A stretch of DNA of 64,000 bases from Clostridium_F caseinilyticum (GCF_046127645.1 NZ_CP175919.1); one strand, 5' to 3'; positions 44,931-54,187 are shown, counted from the first letter of the stretch. Program-made: numbers and translations. The notes: a model not told the origin generated them from the sequence alone.

Positions 44931-45662
44931 ATGAATTTTATACCATTCTATGACTATAATATGCATAGATTTTATTATTTAAATAGGTATAATCCTAATT
45001 ATTATAATAATTTTAGACAGTATAATAATTATTATAGACAATATAGACAATGTAATATTGATCCTCTTCCTTTAAAAGAGGAAAATTTACAACCTAAAAA
45101 CTTTAAGATAACATATCCATTTGTACAGGATATAGGTAACGAAAACATATCAAAATTTGTAAATGAAGCTATAGTTAACGAAGTAAGCAACTTGTTTAAA
45201 GAACAAGTACTAACACCGGGAAAAGGAAATATCCAAGAAGCCATAGGTTTTTATGAAGTTAAATTAAATAAAAACTGTTTATTAAGTATATTATTTGGAA
45301 TATATACTTATTATGAAGGGGCTGCTCATGGATTTACTGCATATTCATCTTTAAATATAGATTTAAATACTGGGCAAGTTCTTCAACTAAATGATCTTTT
45401 TACAAGTAGAATAAATTGCAAACCTATATTAGAAGAAAAGGTAAGGGAATATATAAGTAAAAATAATGTCCCATTAATAGAAGAATATAATGGCTTACAT
45501 GAGGAGCAACAATTTTACCTTACTCCAGACTCATTAGTATTATATTATCAAGTATATGAGTATACTCCATATTCTTATGGATTATTCCAAATACCTATAC
45601 CATATAAAGATATATTGAATTTATTAGGTCCAGCAAGTCCTATACAAAGGTTACTTAAATAA
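44931..45662 (+). CDS. DUF3298/DUF4163-like protein
   Basis: 243 aa without a signal peptide. The N terminus (1-45) is a Tyr/Asn/Arg-rich low-complexity stretch; the rest is a DUF4163 + DUF3298 (RsiV-like) fold: ITYPFVQDIGNENISKFVNEAI, IYTYYEGAAHGFTAYSSLNID, TGQVLQLNDLF, and the C-terminal YQVYEYTPYSYGLFQIPIPY. In secreted homologues this domain binds lysozyme or wall components; here the missing export signal makes the role unclear, with spore coat as a guess from the Tyr-rich leader. Confidence 0.8.
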   Translation: MNFIPFYDYNMHRFYYLNRYNPNYYNNFRQYNNYYRQYRQCNIDPLPLKEENLQPKNFKITYPFVQDIGNENISKFVNEAIVNEVSNLFKEQVLTPGKGNIQEAIGFYEVKLNKNCLLSILFGIYTYYEGAAHGFTAYSSLNIDLNTGQVLQLNDLFTSRINCKPILEEKVREYISKNNVPLIEEYNGLHEEQQFYLTPDSLVLYYQVYEYTPYSYGLFQIPIPYKDILNLLGPASPIQRLLK

Positions 45663-45711
45663 TCATGTAATTAAAATATATAGTTAATCAAATAATAGAG
45701 AGATTTTTATA

Positions 45712-45763
45712 AATAAAGTGTCTTAATTAGTATGTTTATAATTAATTAAGACACTTTATTTTT
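45712..45763 (+). terminator. Intrinsic terminator
   Basis: AATAAAGTGTCTTAATTA (45712-45729) with its complement 45743-45760 and T tract. Confidence 0.85.
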
Positions 45764-45786
45764 ATAAGGAATTATATAACAAATCC

Positions 45787-45885
45787 TAATAGATATACTG
45801 GTTAATATAAGTAAATTTTATTTAACTAATTTTGTACACTGTGATATTATAAAAAAGGTGTAAAAATGACAAAATTATCATTAAT
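45787..45885 (+). promoter_or_regulatory. Duplicated promoter region, copy 1 (importer/DUF1446 operon)
   Basis: About 100 bp that matches 50512-50610 at roughly 80-85% of positions. Inside is TTAACT (45822-45827), 17-bp spacer, and extended -10 TGATATTAT (TATTAT at 45845-45850), in the same register in both copies. The conserved stretch continues past the start site (AAAAAAG-TGTAAAA-TGACAAA). Start of transcription near 45857 gives a leader of about 220 nt before the first gene, including TAGTG/CACTA near 46000. Confidence 0.7.
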
Positions 45886-46076
45886 TTTAGAGTTATAATA
45901 AGAAAAAATACACTAACTTAAGTGAAATTTAAATTAAAAGTAAAATTATGTATTAAATCATAACAATATATGAAATAAATATATTTATATTTTTATAGTA
46001 GTGTATAAAATGCACTAAAATTACTTAATTTAAAACTTAGGTTTGTAGAAATAAAGAGGAATATAGGAGGTGTGCA

Positions 46077-46835
46077 GTGTACGATATACATATTGAAAAT
46101 TTAAGTTTCGCATATGAAGACAAGCATATACTAAAAGATATTAATATTGATATTAAATCAGGAGAATTTATATGTATACTAGGACCCTCAGGATGTGGCA
46201 AAAGTACATTATTAAAACTAATGTCAGGATTAATAAAACCTACTGGTGGGAAAATTTTAATAAATGGAAAACAGATAGAAGGACCTGGTCTAGATAGGGG
46301 GGTTGTGTTTCAAGATTATAGTCTTTTTTCTTGGATGAGTACAGGTAAAAATATAGAATTAGCACTTGAACAAGCCTATAAGAATATGAAAAGAAAAGAA
46401 AGAGAGAAAATAGCAAAAGAATATCTTGGAAAAGTTGGGCTTAAAGATGTTTATAGTAAATTACCAGGAAACTTATCTGGAGGAATGAGACAAAGGGCAG
46501 CAATTGCAAGAGCCTTTGCGATAAATCCACCAATACTATTAATGGACGAACCTTTTGGTGCACTTGATGCAGTTACAAGAGCCAAACTACAAGATTTGAC
46601 TTTATATCTATGGAATTCTTCTAAAAAAGAAAAAAAGACCATAATATTTGTAACACATGATGTGGATGAAGCACTATTAATAGCAGAAAAAATTATTATA
46701 ATGGGATTATATAATAAAGGAATTGAAAGGATTATAGAAATAGATCCAAAAGAATATAGGGATAGAAGAAATATATATTTAAATTCTTATTTTTTAGAAC
46801 TTAAAGAAGAACTTATAAAAATGTTAGATTTTTAG
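46077..46835 (+). CDS. ABC importer ATPase, SsuB/TauB-like
   Basis: 252 aa with a GTG start after AGGAGG. Walker A GPSGCGKST, Q-loop GVVFQDYSLFSWMST, signature LSGGMRQR, Walker B LLMDEPFGALD, H-loop VTHDVDEA. First gene of an operon with its binding protein, permease and two DUF1446/AtuA genes. The order ATPase-binding protein-permease differs from the importer at 22279-24838. Confidence 0.9.
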   Translation: MYDIHIENLSFAYEDKHILKDINIDIKSGEFICILGPSGCGKSTLLKLMSGLIKPTGGKILINGKQIEGPGLDRGVVFQDYSLFSWMSTGKNIELALEQAYKNMKRKEREKIAKEYLGKVGLKDVYSKLPGNLSGGMRQRAAIARAFAINPPILLMDEPFGALDAVTRAKLQDLTLYLWNSSKKEKKTIIFVTHDVDEALLIAEKIIIMGLYNKGIERIIEIDPKEYRDRRNIYLNSYFLELKEELIKMLDF

Positions 46836-46875
46836 AATTTAAATTGATAGAATATAAAAAAACGGAGGGGTTATA

Positions 46876-47940
46876 ATGAAAAAAAAAGTAATTTCAATTT
46901 TACTATTAGTTATTTTTCTAATTTCAGCAGTAGGATGTACAAATTCAAAAAAAGAGGTTTCTAAAGAGAATAAAGAAACTATTCATTTAAATATAGGATA
47001 TGCTCCAGGAATTGGCAATATGTTATGTTTTATAGCGCAGGATAAGGGTCTTTTTAAAGAAGAAAATTTGGAGGTAGAATTAATACCATTTACTAATTCT
47101 AGTGATGGACTAAATGCTTTAAATTCAGGAAAGTTAGACTTAGGTATATCTTTTGGAACAGCCGCGCCTTTAACATTTATAACTAATGGAGCAAACTTTT
47201 CATTCTTTGGTGGATATTTGTCAGGGGGTCATCCAATATATGCTAAGAAAGAAGTGGCTGATAAATATAAAGGAATAAAAGATTTTAAAGGAAAAAAAGT
47301 TGCAACACCAAGGTTATACACTCCAGATATTGTTTGGAGGTCTGCTATGGATAAGGCTGGAATAAATATAAAAAGTGACTTAGAATTGATAGAAATGAAA
47401 AAGCCTACAGATGTTTTAGAAGCGGTAAAATCAGGAAAAGCAGATATAGGAATTGGAACTGGATCTACTTATGCAAAGGCAAAGCAAGCAGGATTGGAAA
47501 TTGTAGATTGGAGTAACAATCTGTGGAATGATCATGTATGTTGTAGACCAGTTGCTAAAACAGATTTTATAGAAAAAAATCCAAAATCTATAAAGAAATT
47601 TTTGAAAGTTATGATTAAAGCTGAAAAAGTTTGGACCGAAGAACCAGAATTTGCGGTGAAGATGAATGAAAAATATTTAAAATTAGATAAAAAAATGGCA
47701 GAAGAAGTAACTTTAAAAACAAACCAAGTTATAGAGTCTGATCCAAAGAGAAAAGGTATTATAGATATGTGGAATAGAATGAGTGAAATTGGATATTTAG
47801 ATCATAAAGGTGTAAATATAGAAGATCATATAAATATAAAGATGTATAAAGAAGCATTAGATGAAATGATAAAGGAAAATCCTAATGACGATTTTTACAA
47901 GAAATTAGAAAAAAGATATAAAGAGTATAATATAGATTAA
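46876..47940 (+). CDS. ABC importer substrate-binding lipoprotein, SsuA/NMT1 class
   Basis: 354 aa. Signal peptide with lipobox ISAVGC. NMT1-type pattern: NIGYAPGIGNMLCFIAQDKGLFKEE, NSGKLDLGISFGTAAPL, IKDFKGKKVATPRLYTPDIVWR, EAVKSGKADIGIGTGST. Two adjacent Cys (DHVCCRP) in the mature part are unusual for this family. Ligand unknown; the downstream genes suggest a small organic acid or sulfur compound. Confidence 0.85.
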   Translation: MKKKVISILLLVIFLISAVGCTNSKKEVSKENKETIHLNIGYAPGIGNMLCFIAQDKGLFKEENLEVELIPFTNSSDGLNALNSGKLDLGISFGTAAPLTFITNGANFSFFGGYLSGGHPIYAKKEVADKYKGIKDFKGKKVATPRLYTPDIVWRSAMDKAGINIKSDLELIEMKKPTDVLEAVKSGKADIGIGTGSTYAKAKQAGLEIVDWSNNLWNDHVCCRPVAKTDFIEKNPKSIKKFLKVMIKAEKVWTEEPEFAVKMNEKYLKLDKKMAEEVTLKTNQVIESDPKRKGIIDMWNRMSEIGYLDHKGVNIEDHINIKMYKEALDEMIKENPNDDFYKKLEKRYKEYNID

Positions 47941-47959
47941 AATTAGAGAGGAAAAGAAA

Positions 47960-48718
47960 GTGTTGAAAGGACTAAAAAAGCATAAAGGTACATTATTGAT
48001 AATTGTTTTTATGATATTGGTATATGAAATTGCAACAGATATATTTAATATATTAGATCCATTATTATTTCCGGGTTTGAAAATAATTATACCTACATTA
48101 ATAGCATCTTTACCGGAATTATTTAAAGGATTGCTAAGTTCTTTAAATTTATTAATTCCTAGCTTTACTTTATCTTTAGTGTTAGGAGTTTCTTTAGGAC
48201 TAGTAGTTGGATGGTACAAACCAATAAGAACAAACGTAACTCCTATTATTTATGGATTAAGTCCAATACCTCCTACATTGTATATTCCCTACGCCATAAT
48301 GTTGCTACCAACATTTTGGCATTCCTCAGCTTTTATAATATTTATAGGGAGCTTTTGGCCTATTATAAATGGTACTATACATGGTGTTTCTATTATTGAA
48401 CAAAAATATATAGATAATGCTAGAACCCTGGAAATTAGAGGGGGAAAGTTACTGTTAAAAATAATATTACCAGCAGCATTACCTACAATATTAGGTGGAA
48501 TAGGCACAGGATTAAATTTTTCTTTTATCTTATTAACAATAGCTGAAATGTTTGCCGCAAGATCGGGATTAGGGTATTTTATACAATATTATGCGGATTT
48601 TTCAGAGTACAACAAGGTTTTAGCAGGGTTATTATTTATGTCTTTTTTTATAATTATAGTAATGACAATATTTGCTAAAATACAAAAAAGAATGTTACAT
48701 TGGAGGACAAATAAATAG
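47960..48718 (+). CDS. ABC permease, SsuC/TauC-like
   Basis: 252 aa with a GTG start after GAGAGGAAAAG. Six hydrophobic spans, and the family loop YGLSPIPPTLYIPYAIMLLPTFWHSSAFIIF and ARTLEIRGGKLLLKIILPAALPTILGGIGTGLNFSF (EAA-type loop). Completes the importer. Confidence 0.88.
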   Translation: MLKGLKKHKGTLLIIVFMILVYEIATDIFNILDPLLFPGLKIIIPTLIASLPELFKGLLSSLNLLIPSFTLSLVLGVSLGLVVGWYKPIRTNVTPIIYGLSPIPPTLYIPYAIMLLPTFWHSSAFIIFIGSFWPIINGTIHGVSIIEQKYIDNARTLEIRGGKLLLKIILPAALPTILGGIGTGLNFSFILLTIAEMFAARSGLGYFIQYYADFSEYNKVLAGLLFMSFFIIIVMTIFAKIQKRMLHWRTNK

Positions 48719-48736
48719 GTTCATGGAGGGAAAGGT

Positions 48737-50095
48737 ATGAAGACGGTAAGAATAGGAACAGGAGCTGGTTGTGGAAATGATAGAATAGAGCCAGCTATGG
48801 AAATAGTCAAAAATGGTGAGGTAGACTATATAATATTTGAATGTCTATCCGAAAGAACAATATCAATAGCTCAAATGGATAAAATATCTAACCCTAAAAG
48901 GGGATATAATGAGCTTTTAGAATATAGAATGGAAAAAATATTACCTATTTGTAAAGAAAAAGATGTAAAGATTATAACGAATATGGGAGCTGCAAATCCA
49001 ATTGAAGCTGCTGAAAAGACAATAGAAATTGCAAAAAAACAAGGAATAAAAGGGTTGAAGGTAGCTGTAATTGAAGGCGATAATATAAAGGATAAAATAG
49101 AAAGATACTCCAATTATAATATGTTAGAATCAGGGGATTCATTGGAAAAAATATTAGAAAAAATAGTTTCTGCTAATGGGTATCTAGGAATTGAACCTAT
49201 CGTAGAAGCATTGAAAAAGGGAGCAGATATAATAATAACTGGAAGAGTGGCAGATCCATCCTTATTTCTTGCACCATTAGTTTATGAGTTTAACTGGAAT
49301 CAAGAAGATTATATTTTAATGGGTAAAGGAACTTTAGTTGGACATATGTTAGAATGTGGAGCTCAAGTAACCGGAGGATATTTTGCAGAACCAGGTTATA
49401 AAGAAGTTACTGGATTGTGGAATTTAGGATTCCCAATAGCAGAAGTAAACCAATACGGAGATGCTATTATAACAAAAGTAGAAGGAACAGGAGGTATAAT
49501 AGATAGGAGAACGTGTACAGAACAGTTGCTATATGAGATACAAGATCCAGCTAATTATATAACTCCAGATTGTGTAGCGGATTTTTCAGAGGTGGAAATT
49601 GAGGAAATTGGTAAAGATATGGTTTCTATAAAGGGAGCAAAAGGGAAAAAAAGACCAGAAAAATTGAAGGTTAGTGTTGGATATAAAGATTATTTTATAG
49701 GTGAGGGCCAAATTAGCTATGGAGGTAATGGTGCCATGGAGAGGGCAAAACTAGCTTCAGAAATAATAGTAAAAAGATTAGAATCAACTAAAGTACAATA
49801 TGAGGAATTAAAAATAGATTTTATAGGTTATAATTCATTATATAAAAATAAAATAACAAAAGATATGATGATGGAAAATTTTAAAGAATTAAATGACATT
49901 AGATTAAGAGTAACTGCAAGAACAAAGGATAGATTTTCAGCTTTTAGGGTTGGAAATGAAGTAGAATCTATGTATACAAATGGACCTTCCGCTGGGGGAG
50001 GTGCAACTAAAAAAGTAACAGACGTAGTATCATTATCATCTATACTTATACCAAGAGAAGACCTGAGGACAGAAATAATACTAAGGGAGGTATAA
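48737..50095 (+). CDS. DUF1446 (AtuA N-terminal domain) protein
   Basis: 452 aa, 18 bp after the permease. DUF1446/AtuA family: IGTGAGCGNDRIEPAMEIV at the start, DYIIFECLSERTI, NMGAANPIEAAEKTIEIAKK, DIIITGRVADPSLFLAPLV, GHMLECGAQVTGGYFAEPG and a Gly-rich end (NGPSAGGGATKKVTDV). In Pseudomonas AtuA is needed for growth on acyclic terpenes but its reaction is not established. Its usual C-terminal domain is encoded by the next gene here. GGAGGG precedes the ATG. Confidence 0.88.
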   Translation: MKTVRIGTGAGCGNDRIEPAMEIVKNGEVDYIIFECLSERTISIAQMDKISNPKRGYNELLEYRMEKILPICKEKDVKIITNMGAANPIEAAEKTIEIAKKQGIKGLKVAVIEGDNIKDKIERYSNYNMLESGDSLEKILEKIVSANGYLGIEPIVEALKKGADIIITGRVADPSLFLAPLVYEFNWNQEDYILMGKGTLVGHMLECGAQVTGGYFAEPGYKEVTGLWNLGFPIAEVNQYGDAIITKVEGTGGIIDRRTCTEQLLYEIQDPANYITPDCVADFSEVEIEEIGKDMVSIKGAKGKKRPEKLKVSVGYKDYFIGEGQISYGGNGAMERAKLASEIIVKRLESTKVQYEELKIDFIGYNSLYKNKITKDMMMENFKELNDIRLRVTARTKDRFSAFRVGNEVESMYTNGPSAGGGATKKVTDVVSLSSILIPREDLRTEIILREV

Positions 50096-50097
50096 TT

Positions 50098-50400
50098 ATG
50101 AAGTTAAAGGAAATAGCACATTCAAGGGCTGGAGATAAAGGAAATACTACCAATATATCCCTTATATCCTATAAAACAGAGGATTATGATATATTAAAAG
50201 AAAAGGTAACAGCTAAAGTTGTGCAAGAGTGGTTTTGTGAAATAACAGAAAAAGTTGATAGATATGAGTTACCACAATTAGGTGCTTTAAATTTTGTTCT
50301 TAACAACTCTTTAGGAGGAGGAGTAACAAAATCTATATATCTTGATAAACAAGGTAAAACATTAAGTTCAGCATTATTAGGAATGGAAATAAATATTTAA
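50098..50400 (+). CDS. AtuA-like C-terminal (ferredoxin-fold) domain protein
   Basis: 100 aa, 2 bp after the previous stop, AAGGGAGG in front. LKEIAHSRAGDKGNTTNISLIS near the N terminus and LGALNFVLNNSLGGGVTKSIYLDKQGKTLSSALLGMEI near the end match the small domain that is fused to DUF1446 in AtuA proteins. Here it is a separate subunit, translationally close to its partner. Function unknown. Confidence 0.85.
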   Translation: MKLKEIAHSRAGDKGNTTNISLISYKTEDYDILKEKVTAKVVQEWFCEITEKVDRYELPQLGALNFVLNNSLGGGVTKSIYLDKQGKTLSSALLGMEINI

Positions 50401-50432
50401 AGTTATAATGAACTTTATATAAAATTAATAGG

Positions 50433-50473
50433 AAAATTATGATCACTTATTTTATAGGTGATCATAATTTTTA
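50433..50473 (+). terminator. Intrinsic terminator of the DUF1446 operon
   Basis: AAAATTATGATCAC (50433-50446) with GTGATCATAATTTT (50458-50471). Confidence 0.85.
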
Positions 50474-50511
50474 GTATACTTTCAATATATATTCTATTAA
50501 ATAATGAATTT

Positions 50512-50610
50512 TAATAGATATAATATTTCATATAAATAAAAGTTATTTAACTAATTTAAAATACTATGATATCATGAAAAAAGATGTAAAATTGACAAAT
50601 TATAATAAAA
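50512..50610 (+). promoter_or_regulatory. Duplicated promoter region, copy 2 (patB operon)
   Basis: Matches 45787-45885 in register. TTAACT (50547-50552), 17-bp spacer, extended -10 TGATATCAT (TATCAT at 50570-50575). Transcription would start near 50582, about 120 nt before patB. A conserved block after the -10 box (AAAAAAG-TGTAAAA-TGACAAA) is a candidate operator. Confidence 0.7.
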
Positions 50611-50703
50611 TTTTCAGCATTTATATCAAAATAGTTAACAAATAAATTTTTTGTTTTATTGTAAATGTAAACATTTAAAATAAATTTATATGGGGTGATA
50701 GAT

Positions 50704-51882
50704 GTGAAGTATAATTTTGACAAAATAATAAATAGGGATAATACAAATTCTAGTAAATGGAGTTTTAATAAAGAGACTTTTGGCTATGAAGATATCATAC
50801 CTATGTGGATAGCTGATATGGATTTTGAAACAGTTCCAGAGATAAAAGAAGAAATAATAAAAAGATCTAATCATGGTATTTATGGATATACTGCTACAAC
50901 AGAATCCTATTACAAAGAAGTTGTAAATTGGATGAAGAAACGTCATGGATGGAGTATTAAAAAAGAATGGATAATTAATACTCCTGGAATAGTCATGGCT
51001 GTAAATACTATAGTTAGAACTTTTACTCATTCAGGGGACAAGGTATTACTTCAAAGACCTATATATTATCCATTTTTCAAAGCTATAAATAACAATGGAT
51101 GTCATATAGTAAATAATCCTTTGAAATTTGATGGTAACAAATATAAAATGGATTTTGAAGATTTAGATAATAAGCTTTCAGATCCTAGAGTAAAGATAAT
51201 GATACTATGTAGTCCTCATAATCCTATAGGAAGAGTTTGGACTAATGAAGAGCTTACAAAGTTAGGGAATCTTTGCTTAAAACATAATGTATTAGTAATA
51301 TCAGATGAAATACATTCAGATTTAATATATAAACCTAATAGACATATACCTTTTGCATCTATATGTGAAAAATTTGCAGATATAAGCATAACTTGCACAG
51401 CACCAAGTAAAACCTTTAATTTGGCAGGACTTCAAGGATCAAATATAATAATATCTAATGAACATTTGAGAAATGAATTTAAAATATCCATGGAAAATAT
51501 AGGCCTATCAAGATTAAACATTTTTGCATCTATAGCTTGTGAAGCAGCGTATAAATATGGAGAGCAATGGTTAGAAGAATTGATGGATTATTTACAACAA
51601 AATAGGAAATTTGCAAAACAATTTATTGAAGAAAAAATCCCTATGTTAAAAGTAATAGAGCCAGAGGGAACTTATCTTTTATGGATAGATTGTAGAGAAT
51701 TAAAGATGTCAAAAGAGGAACTTGAGAAGTTCATGTTAAAAGAAGCAGGAGTAGCATTTGATGAAGGATATATATTTGGAGAAGAAGCTATAGGTTTTGA
51801 AAGGATGAATATAGCTTGCCCTAGAAGTATATTAAAAGAAGCATTAGAGAGAATCCAAAAGGCTATAAATGATAAATTATAG
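50704..51882 (+). CDS. patB: PatB/MalY-type C-S lyase (aminotransferase class I/II)
   Basis: 392 aa from the GTG at 50704, with GGGGTG 6 nt upstream; a GTG at 50695 is in frame but lies within the ribosome binding site. Fold-type I PLP enzyme: YNFDKIINRDNTNSSKW and PMWIADMDFETVPEI as in PatB/MalY, NTPGIVMAVNTIV, CSPHNPIGRVW, ISDEIHSDL, and the PLP Lys in TAPSKTFNLAGLQGSN. Splits cysteine-S-conjugates or cystathionine to thiol, pyruvate and ammonia. Heads an operon with a cystine-class importer. Confidence 0.9.
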   Translation: MKYNFDKIINRDNTNSSKWSFNKETFGYEDIIPMWIADMDFETVPEIKEEIIKRSNHGIYGYTATTESYYKEVVNWMKKRHGWSIKKEWIINTPGIVMAVNTIVRTFTHSGDKVLLQRPIYYPFFKAINNNGCHIVNNPLKFDGNKYKMDFEDLDNKLSDPRVKIMILCSPHNPIGRVWTNEELTKLGNLCLKHNVLVISDEIHSDLIYKPNRHIPFASICEKFADISITCTAPSKTFNLAGLQGSNIIISNEHLRNEFKISMENIGLSRLNIFASIACEAAYKYGEQWLEELMDYLQQNRKFAKQFIEEKIPMLKVIEPEGTYLLWIDCRELKMSKEELEKFMLKEAGVAFDEGYIFGEEAIGFERMNIACPRSILKEALERIQKAINDKL

Positions 51883-51934
51883 TATTTAAATTTATACAAT
51901 TATGTTAATATAAAAAACAATAGGGGGAATAACA

Positions 51935-52753
51935 TTGAAAAATAAAAAAATATCTTTGGTTTTGGTATCGATTTTGGCGATAATGGTAGTATTGAGCAGT
52001 TGTGGCAAAAAAAATACTGCTTCAATAGAAGATAAGGGGACAGATAGTGATAAAAATGCAAAAAAAATTATAGTTGGAACATCACCAGATTATTATCCTT
52101 GGTGTTATACAGAAGAAGGAAAACTTCAAGGATTTGAAATTGATGTTTGGAATGAAATAGGTAAGAGAGCAGGGGATGATATTCAGTTTAAACAATCAAA
52201 ATTTAGCGGATTATTTGGAATGTTAGATGCAGGGCAAATAGATACTGTTGCTCATCAAATATCAACTACAGAAGAAAGAAGAAAAAAATATGATTTTACA
52301 GAAACTTATGCTTATAGTGGATATAGTTTTGTAGTAAAAAAAGACAAAAATATTAAAAGTTTAGAGGATTTTAAAGATAAAAAAATCGGATGTACTTTAG
52401 GTGGTAATGGTGAAAAAACTTTAAAAAAATTGAATGAAGAAAAATCTTTGAATATAAAAGTTTTAACCTATGATCAAACTCCAATGGAAAAGGATGTAGA
52501 GATTGGAAGATTAGATGCAGCTTGGATAGGAACTGTTAAAGCTAAAACAGTTATAGAAAAAGAAAAGATGGATCTAAAGCTTTATGATCCCAAATATGTT
52601 TTTGAAGTGAACCAATATCCATTTAAAAAAGATGAAAAAAATAAAAAGAAATTAGAAGATATAAATAAAACTATAAAAGAAATGATGACCGATGGTACAA
52701 TGAGGAAACTATCAGAAAAATGGTTTAAACTTGATATAACAAAGAAGGAATAG
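51935..52753 (+). CDS. Amino-acid (cystine-class) ABC binding lipoprotein
   Basis: 272 aa with a TTG start after GGGGGAATAACA. Lipobox LSSCG after the signal peptide. SBP_bac_3 domain: IIVGTSPDYYPWCYTEEGKLQGFEID, GLFGMLDAGQIDTVAHQISTTEERRKKYDFT, YSGYSFVVKKD. The TTEER-KYDFT segment is common in cystine binding proteins (TcyJ/FliY type). 52 bp after patB, so the same operon. Ligand likely cystine or a related sulfur amino acid; inferred from family and context. Confidence 0.88.
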   Translation: MKNKKISLVLVSILAIMVVLSSCGKKNTASIEDKGTDSDKNAKKIIVGTSPDYYPWCYTEEGKLQGFEIDVWNEIGKRAGDDIQFKQSKFSGLFGMLDAGQIDTVAHQISTTEERRKKYDFTETYAYSGYSFVVKKDKNIKSLEDFKDKKIGCTLGGNGEKTLKKLNEEKSLNIKVLTYDQTPMEKDVEIGRLDAAWIGTVKAKTVIEKEKMDLKLYDPKYVFEVNQYPFKKDEKNKKKLEDINKTIKEMMTDGTMRKLSEKWFKLDITKKE

Positions 52754-52765
52754 GTGTGTTGGTAT

Positions 52766-53431
52766 ATGATTTTTGACCTAGAATATTTTAATAGATTAGT
52801 CCCTTTAATGCTTAAATATTTGAAGGTTACTTTTACTATTTCTTTTTTAGCATTGATTTTAGGGTTAATTATTGCTATATTTATAGCTGTAATCAATGAA
52901 TTGAAAATTAAAATTCTTTATAGTATAAGTAAAATATGGGTATCATTTTTTAGAGGGACTCCTTTAATTGCTCAGTTGTTTTTTTTATATTTTGGTATAG
53001 TTCAATTGATACCGAGTTTAAAGAGTATGGAGGCTATGACTGCAGTCATTATAGGGTTAGGATTTAATGCTTCAGCTTATATGTCGGAAACCTTGAGAGG
53101 AGCTATTTCATCTGTAGATAAAGGGCAAATAGAAGCTAGTTTGGCTATAGGAATGACTCCAATTCAAGCTATGAGGAGAATAGTGTTTCCACAGGCTGCT
53201 AGAGTGGCATTACCTGCACTATCTAATAGTTTTGTAGATATTATAAAAGGTTCTGCATTAGCTTTTACTTTAGGTGTAGTAGAAATAATGGCTGTTGCAC
53301 AGAGTGAAGGAGCATCTAGCTATAGATTTTTAGAGTCCTTTACTGCAGTGATAATTATTTATTGGATTATAATTAGTGCCTTTGGATACTTACAGAATAT
53401 ACTAGAAAGAAAAATGAATAATGTTTATTAG
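52766..53431 (+). CDS. Amino-acid ABC permease (HisM/TcyL-like)
   Basis: 221 aa from the ATG at 52766; an upstream GTG at 52754 is in frame but has a poorly spaced ribosome binding site. Three to five hydrophobic spans, VSFFRGTPLIAQLFFLYFG and the EAA loop (EASLAIGMTPIQAMRRIVFPQAAR). Polar amino acid family. Follows the binding protein with no gap. Confidence 0.88.
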   Translation: MIFDLEYFNRLVPLMLKYLKVTFTISFLALILGLIIAIFIAVINELKIKILYSISKIWVSFFRGTPLIAQLFFLYFGIVQLIPSLKSMEAMTAVIIGLGFNASAYMSETLRGAISSVDKGQIEASLAIGMTPIQAMRRIVFPQAARVALPALSNSFVDIIKGSALAFTLGVVEIMAVAQSEGASSYRFLESFTAVIIIYWIIISAFGYLQNILERKMNNVY

Positions 53432-53449
53432 TAAAGTAGGTGAAAACAT

Positions 53450-54187
53450 ATGATAAAAATAACTAATTTACACAAGGCTTTTAACGGTGTAGAAGTACTA
53501 AAAGGAATAAACTTAGATATAAAAAAGGGTGAGGTAGTTGCTGTTATAGGACCTTCTGGAACAGGAAAGTCCACTCTTTTACGATGCATGAATTTTTTAG
53601 AAAAACCTCAAAAAGGTATAATAGAAATAGAAGATCTAAAGGTAGACGTAGAAAAAGCTACAAAGGAACAAATACATAAGTTAAGAATGAATACATCTAT
53701 GGTTTTCCAAAGTTATAATTTATTTAAAAATAAAACTGCTTTAGAAAATATAATGGAGCCTTTGCTAGTGGTAAAAAAAATGGATAAAAATGAGGCAAAA
53801 GAAAGAGCACTAAATATACTTAAACAAGTAGGGTTAGAAGATAAAAAGGATTATTATCCTTCTAAGCTATCTGGTGGACAGCAACAGAGAGTAGGGATAG
53901 GTAGAGCTATGGCAGTAGATCCCCAAATAATGTTGTTTGACGAACCTACTTCAGCATTAGATCCAGAACTTGTTGGTGAAGTTTTAGATGTTATTAAAAA
54001 ATTAGCTGAGAATAATACAACAATGATTATAGTAACTCATGAAATGAGATTTGCAAAGAGCGCAGCAGATAGAGTCATATTTATGGATGGTGGAAATATA
54101 GTAGAACAAGGCACACCAGAAGAAGTATTTAATCATCCTACAAATGAAAGAACAATAAAATTTTTGAATAAAGTCAAGGCAAAATAG
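53450..54187 (+). CDS. Amino-acid ABC importer ATPase (GlnQ/TcyN-like)
   Basis: 245 aa. Walker A GPSGTGKST, Q-loop VFQSYNLFKNKTALENI, signature LSGGQQQR, Walker B MLFDEPTSALDP, H-loop VTHEM. Last gene of the patB operon; complete importer with the two genes before it. Confidence 0.92.
   Translation: MIKITNLHKAFNGVEVLKGINLDIKKGEVVAVIGPSGTGKSTLLRCMNFLEKPQKGIIEIEDLKVDVEKATKEQIHKLRMNTSMVFQSYNLFKNKTALENIMEPLLVVKKMDKNEAKERALNILKQVGLEDKKDYYPSKLSGGQQQRVGIGRAMAVDPQIMLFDEPTSALDPELVGEVLDVIKKLAENNTTMIIVTHEMRFAKSAADRVIFMDGGNIVEQGTPEEVFNHPTNERTIKFLNKVKAK

Noticed and set aside
45866..45898. Ten-codon leader peptide frame after the first duplicated promoter
   Set aside because: The second promoter copy has no ATG at the same place, so the frame is not conserved.
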